DNA from: Flammeovirgaceae bacterium
GTDB taxonomy: Bacteria; Bacteroidota; Bacteroidia; Cytophagales; Cyclobacteriaceae
Length of the DNA: 64,000 bases
Direction of reading: 5' to 3'
Assembly (NCBI GenBank): GCA_016709845.1
Contig: JADJMA010000005.1
Coordinates: 62,001 to 126,000, forward strand
Shown here: positions 62,286-64,000 of the stretch, piece by piece
Numbering within the stretch: position 1 is the first letter of the stretch
Layout: the number at the start of each line of letters is the position of its first letter
Made by a program: the position numbers and the translations under genes
Notes under the pieces: model-generated
Told to the model about the DNA's origin: nothing
Database searches by the model: none
Seen by the model: the letters and a program-made list of their open reading frames with translations, nothing else

Positions 62286-62309
62286 AGTCAATAGTCCATA
62301 GTCCATAGT
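62286..62309. repeat. Heptamer tandem repeat (AGTCMAT)x3
   Basis: AGTCAAT, AGTCCAT, AGTCCAT, AGT head to tail, starting 2 nt after the mended gcvH stop. The third of three heptamer arrays in intergenic DNA here. Confidence 0.7.
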
Positions 62310-62376
62310 TAGCTAAACGATGATTCTAAAAATAAATACCGTTACTCAAGACTATAAACTCTGACTGACTACTCAA

Positions 62377-63262
62377 ATGATTGAACTACCCGTAATATCG
62401 GCCCAGGAAACAAAGAAGCGCAAGCCCGATTGGCTGCGTGTTAAGTTGCCTATTGGACCCGAATACACGAAAGTGCGGAGATTGGTAGACGAACATAAGT
62501 TACACACGATTTGTGAAAGTGGTAATTGCCCCAACATGGGCGAATGCTGGGGCGCAGGCACTGCCACATTTATGATTTTAGGAAATGTATGCACTCGCAG
62601 TTGCAGCTTTTGCGCGGTAGCCACCGGCCGGCCTACCGAGTACGACACGGAAGAACCAAGCCGGGTTGCTGAAGCAATAAAACTGATGGGTGTAAAGCAT
62701 GCGGTAATTACTTCCGTAAACCGCGATGAGTTGAAAGACAGAGGTGCTGAGATTTGGTACCAAACTGTTGTGCAAACTAAAGCGTTAAGTCCTGATACAA
62801 CTATTGAAACATTAATTCCTGACACAAAAGGAAATTGGGATGCACTCTATCACATGATTGATGGCGGCCAGGAAGTAGTATCACATAATATGGAAACCGT
62901 TGGTCGATTGTATAGAATGGTACGACCGCAAGCCAAGTACGATCGCAGCTTGGAGCAGCTTAAACGAATTCGCGAGGCCGGCAAGCGAACCAAATCGGGC
63001 ATTATGTTGGGTGTTGGCGAAACACACGAGGAAGTTTTTAAAGCGATGGATGATTTAGCTAACCATGGACTGATGATCTTAACGCTCGGTCAATATTTAC
63101 AAGCCTACCAAAATGCATTTGGAAGTAGCCGAGTTTATCCACCCGGATACCTTTGCCATGTATAAAGAAGAAGGAATGAAGCGCGGATTAAAATATGTTG
63201 AATCCGGGCCGTTGGTTCGCTCAAGCTATCATGCCGAGCGCCATGTGCATGTACCGTTTTAA
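62377..63262 (+). CDS. lipA: Lipoyl synthase, frameshifted near the C terminus
   Basis: About 295 residues after mending. A radical SAM enzyme that inserts two sulphurs into octanoyl chains. The auxiliary cluster cysteines are 46, 51 and 57 in CESGNCPNMGEC; the radical SAM cluster cysteines are 72, 76 and 79 in CTRSCSFC. Later motifs: AVITSVNRDEL, VVSHNMETVGRLY, SGIMLGVGET. Near 63095 one extra G shifts the frame; removing it gives LTLGQYLQPTKMHLEV and HPDTFAMYKEEG, with TAA at 63260-63262. It follows gcvH, its acceptor protein. Confidence 0.95.
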
Positions 63263-63309
63263 TCGGTTACTCTGACTCACCAGGAGAATATCACCGCTAC
63301 CCTATTAAA

Positions 63310-63535
63310 TTTTTTTTTTTTTTTCGTTTTTTTTTTTCTTTGGGTTTTGGGGGTTTTTGTTTCTGGGCGGGGCTTTTTTTCTTCTTTTGTTTTCCTCTTT
63401 TTTTGCTTTTCCTTTTTTTTTTTCCCGGGGTTTTTTTTTTTTTTGGGGTTTTTTTCTTTTTTCCTGGTGGGGGTTCGGGCTTGGGGGGGCCTGCCCTTTG
63501 TTGGGGGGTCCCCGGGTTTTTTTTTTTTTTGGTTC
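63310..63535. other. 226-nt tract containing no A on the plus strand (T/G/C low complexity)
   Basis: From 63310 to 63535 there is not one A. The tract is mostly T runs (up to 15) with G runs and a few C, including CCCGGGG and CCCCGGG. Flanking DNA at once regains normal composition. All stop codons need an A on the plus strand and a T on the minus strand, so every frame is open here and the long Phe/Gly or Lys/Pro readings mean nothing. It could be a low-quality consensus patch or a real simple-sequence region. The 63263-63309 flank and 63536-63584 hold no gene I can support. Confidence 0.85.
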
Positions 63536-63584
63536 AACAACTTCTCATGCTGAGATTAAGGCGTTCCACCAAAGGCTGTGCGAT

Positions 63585-63772
63585 AATACCAACAAGATCT
63601 AATTCTCTTTACCTGATTTAAATCGTTATTAATCAACCGGCTAAATAGGCTATATTACAATTACGGGGGGACGGTGTATAGGTAGCTGTTAAGTAAACCT
63701 TCGAATACCAACAGGCTTAATCCTCTTGCCTGATTATTCCTCATAAATCAATTCACTAAATATTCTATATTA
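63585..63772. repeat. Two imperfect direct copies of a roughly 70-nt unit, 119 nt apart
   Basis: Copy 1 (63585-63657) and copy 2 (63704-63772) both run AATACCAACA, then TAATYCTCTT, CCTGATT, an A/T-rich middle, CTAAATA and CTATATTA at their ends. They differ by scattered substitutions and small gaps. The copies lie directly upstream of the last gene. The 47 nt between them contains a GGGGGG run. No known repeat family was recognised. Confidence 0.6.
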
Positions 63773-63796
63773 ATAGCATTAACGAACACACTGCTC

Positions 63797-64000
63797 ATGA
63801 ATCGATATCTTCTATTATATTCCTTGTTGATTTCTTACATAACCCTTGCTCGTCAGTTTCAATACAATTTTGATCTTGCCCTGATTAGCATTGCGATCAT
63901 CTTCCCGTTAGTATTTACTATTCGTAGCGCCTTTCGCAGACGGGAAAAAGCGTTGGAATTTCTATCATTCTTTAAAGCCGGACTAATTACCGTTGAATGT
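63797..64000 (+). CDS. Membrane protein, N-terminal part only, runs off the right edge
   Basis: 68 codons from ATG 63797 to the window end. The reading shows a first helix (RYLLLYSLLISYITLA), a short loop with QFQYNFD, a second helix (LALISIAIIFPLVFTI) and then a basic segment RSAFRRREKALEFLSFF. This arrangement resembles uncharacterised Bacteroidota membrane proteins; I cannot name the family with confidence. No good promoter box lies right before it, but the degenerate tandem repeat ends 25 nt upstream. Confidence 0.6.
   Translation, partial: MNRYLLLYSLLISYITLARQFQYNFDLALISIAIIFPLVFTIRSAFRRREKALEFLSFFKAGLITVEC

Noticed and set aside
63277..63540. Lys/Pro-rich or Phe/Gly-rich proteins encoded in the A-free tract
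   Set aside because: All six frames are open simply because stops need A (plus) or T (minus). The translations are homopolymer artefacts.

Overview
The window is a chromosomal segment of a Bacteroidota bacterium, most likely of the order Cytophagales. The evidence is the type IX secretion translocon gene sprA, the flotillin-like floA with nfeD, the folP-cdaA pair, lipoproteins of the Bacteroidota families DUF4292 and DUF4837, a DoxX/BT_3928-type membrane protein, an OmpP1/FadL-type porin, and promoter-like boxes of the Bacteroidota form TAnnTTTG just upstream of several start codons. I found no tRNA, rRNA, CRISPR array, insertion sequence or prophage. Almost everything is chromosomal core or lineage-typical accessory DNA.

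Layout. 1-2.2 kb (minus): a truncated membrane protein, a c-type cytochrome lipoprotein, an SCO1/SenC copper chaperone and a MOSC protein. 2.5-9.3 kb (plus): an LtaS/MdoB-like phosphotransferase, an OmpR-type response regulator with its histidine kinase, then an exported cluster (OB-fold protein, two heme c proteins, YceI, DUF5777) preceded by an 11-nt-period direct repeat that may be the regulator's site. 9.3-16.5 kb (minus): a tightly packed six-gene operon of an FAD oxidoreductase, a polyferredoxin and four glycosyltransferases. 16.6-23.2 kb: glycogen phosphorylase, a second cytochrome c, XdhC and MocA cofactor-maturation genes, and a large WG-repeat protein. 23.2-26.2 kb (minus): floA, nfeD, proS. 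26.4-29.2 kb (plus): a Met/Gly-rich secreted protein and a FadL-like porin. 29.1-31.3 kb (minus): aroK, a DoxX-thioredoxin-like protein and DUF1599, chained by ATGA overlaps. 31.3-36.9 kb (plus): folP, cdaA and a secreted 14-blade WD40/caspase-like protease. 36.9-40.2 kb: threonine-to-glycine genes (kbl, tdh) and a crotonase. 40.2-50.4 kb (plus): flippase, nucleotidyltransferase, TPR protein, DUF4292, EnvC-like protein, tatA, gatA, a LysM lytic transglycosylase and DUF4837. 50.5-63.3 kb: maeB, an MreB-like protein (minus), ruvA, sprA, gcvH, lipA. The last 0.7 kb holds a 226-nt tract with no A at all, a degenerate tandem repeat and the start of another membrane protein.

Functional links: tdh and kbl feed glycine, gcvH and lipA supply and lipoylate the glycine cleavage H protein; tatA, sprA, EnvC, MltD and MreB-like genes concern the envelope; SCO, cytochromes and the polyferredoxin concern electron transfer.

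Sequence quality. About 25 genes, including essential ones (proS, gatA, lipA, gcvH), carry single-base frameshifts. Most can be mended by adding one base to a homopolymer. Three genes also seem to lack internal segments. I read this mainly as consensus error and give mended gene boundaries, but real lesions cannot be excluded from sequence alone.
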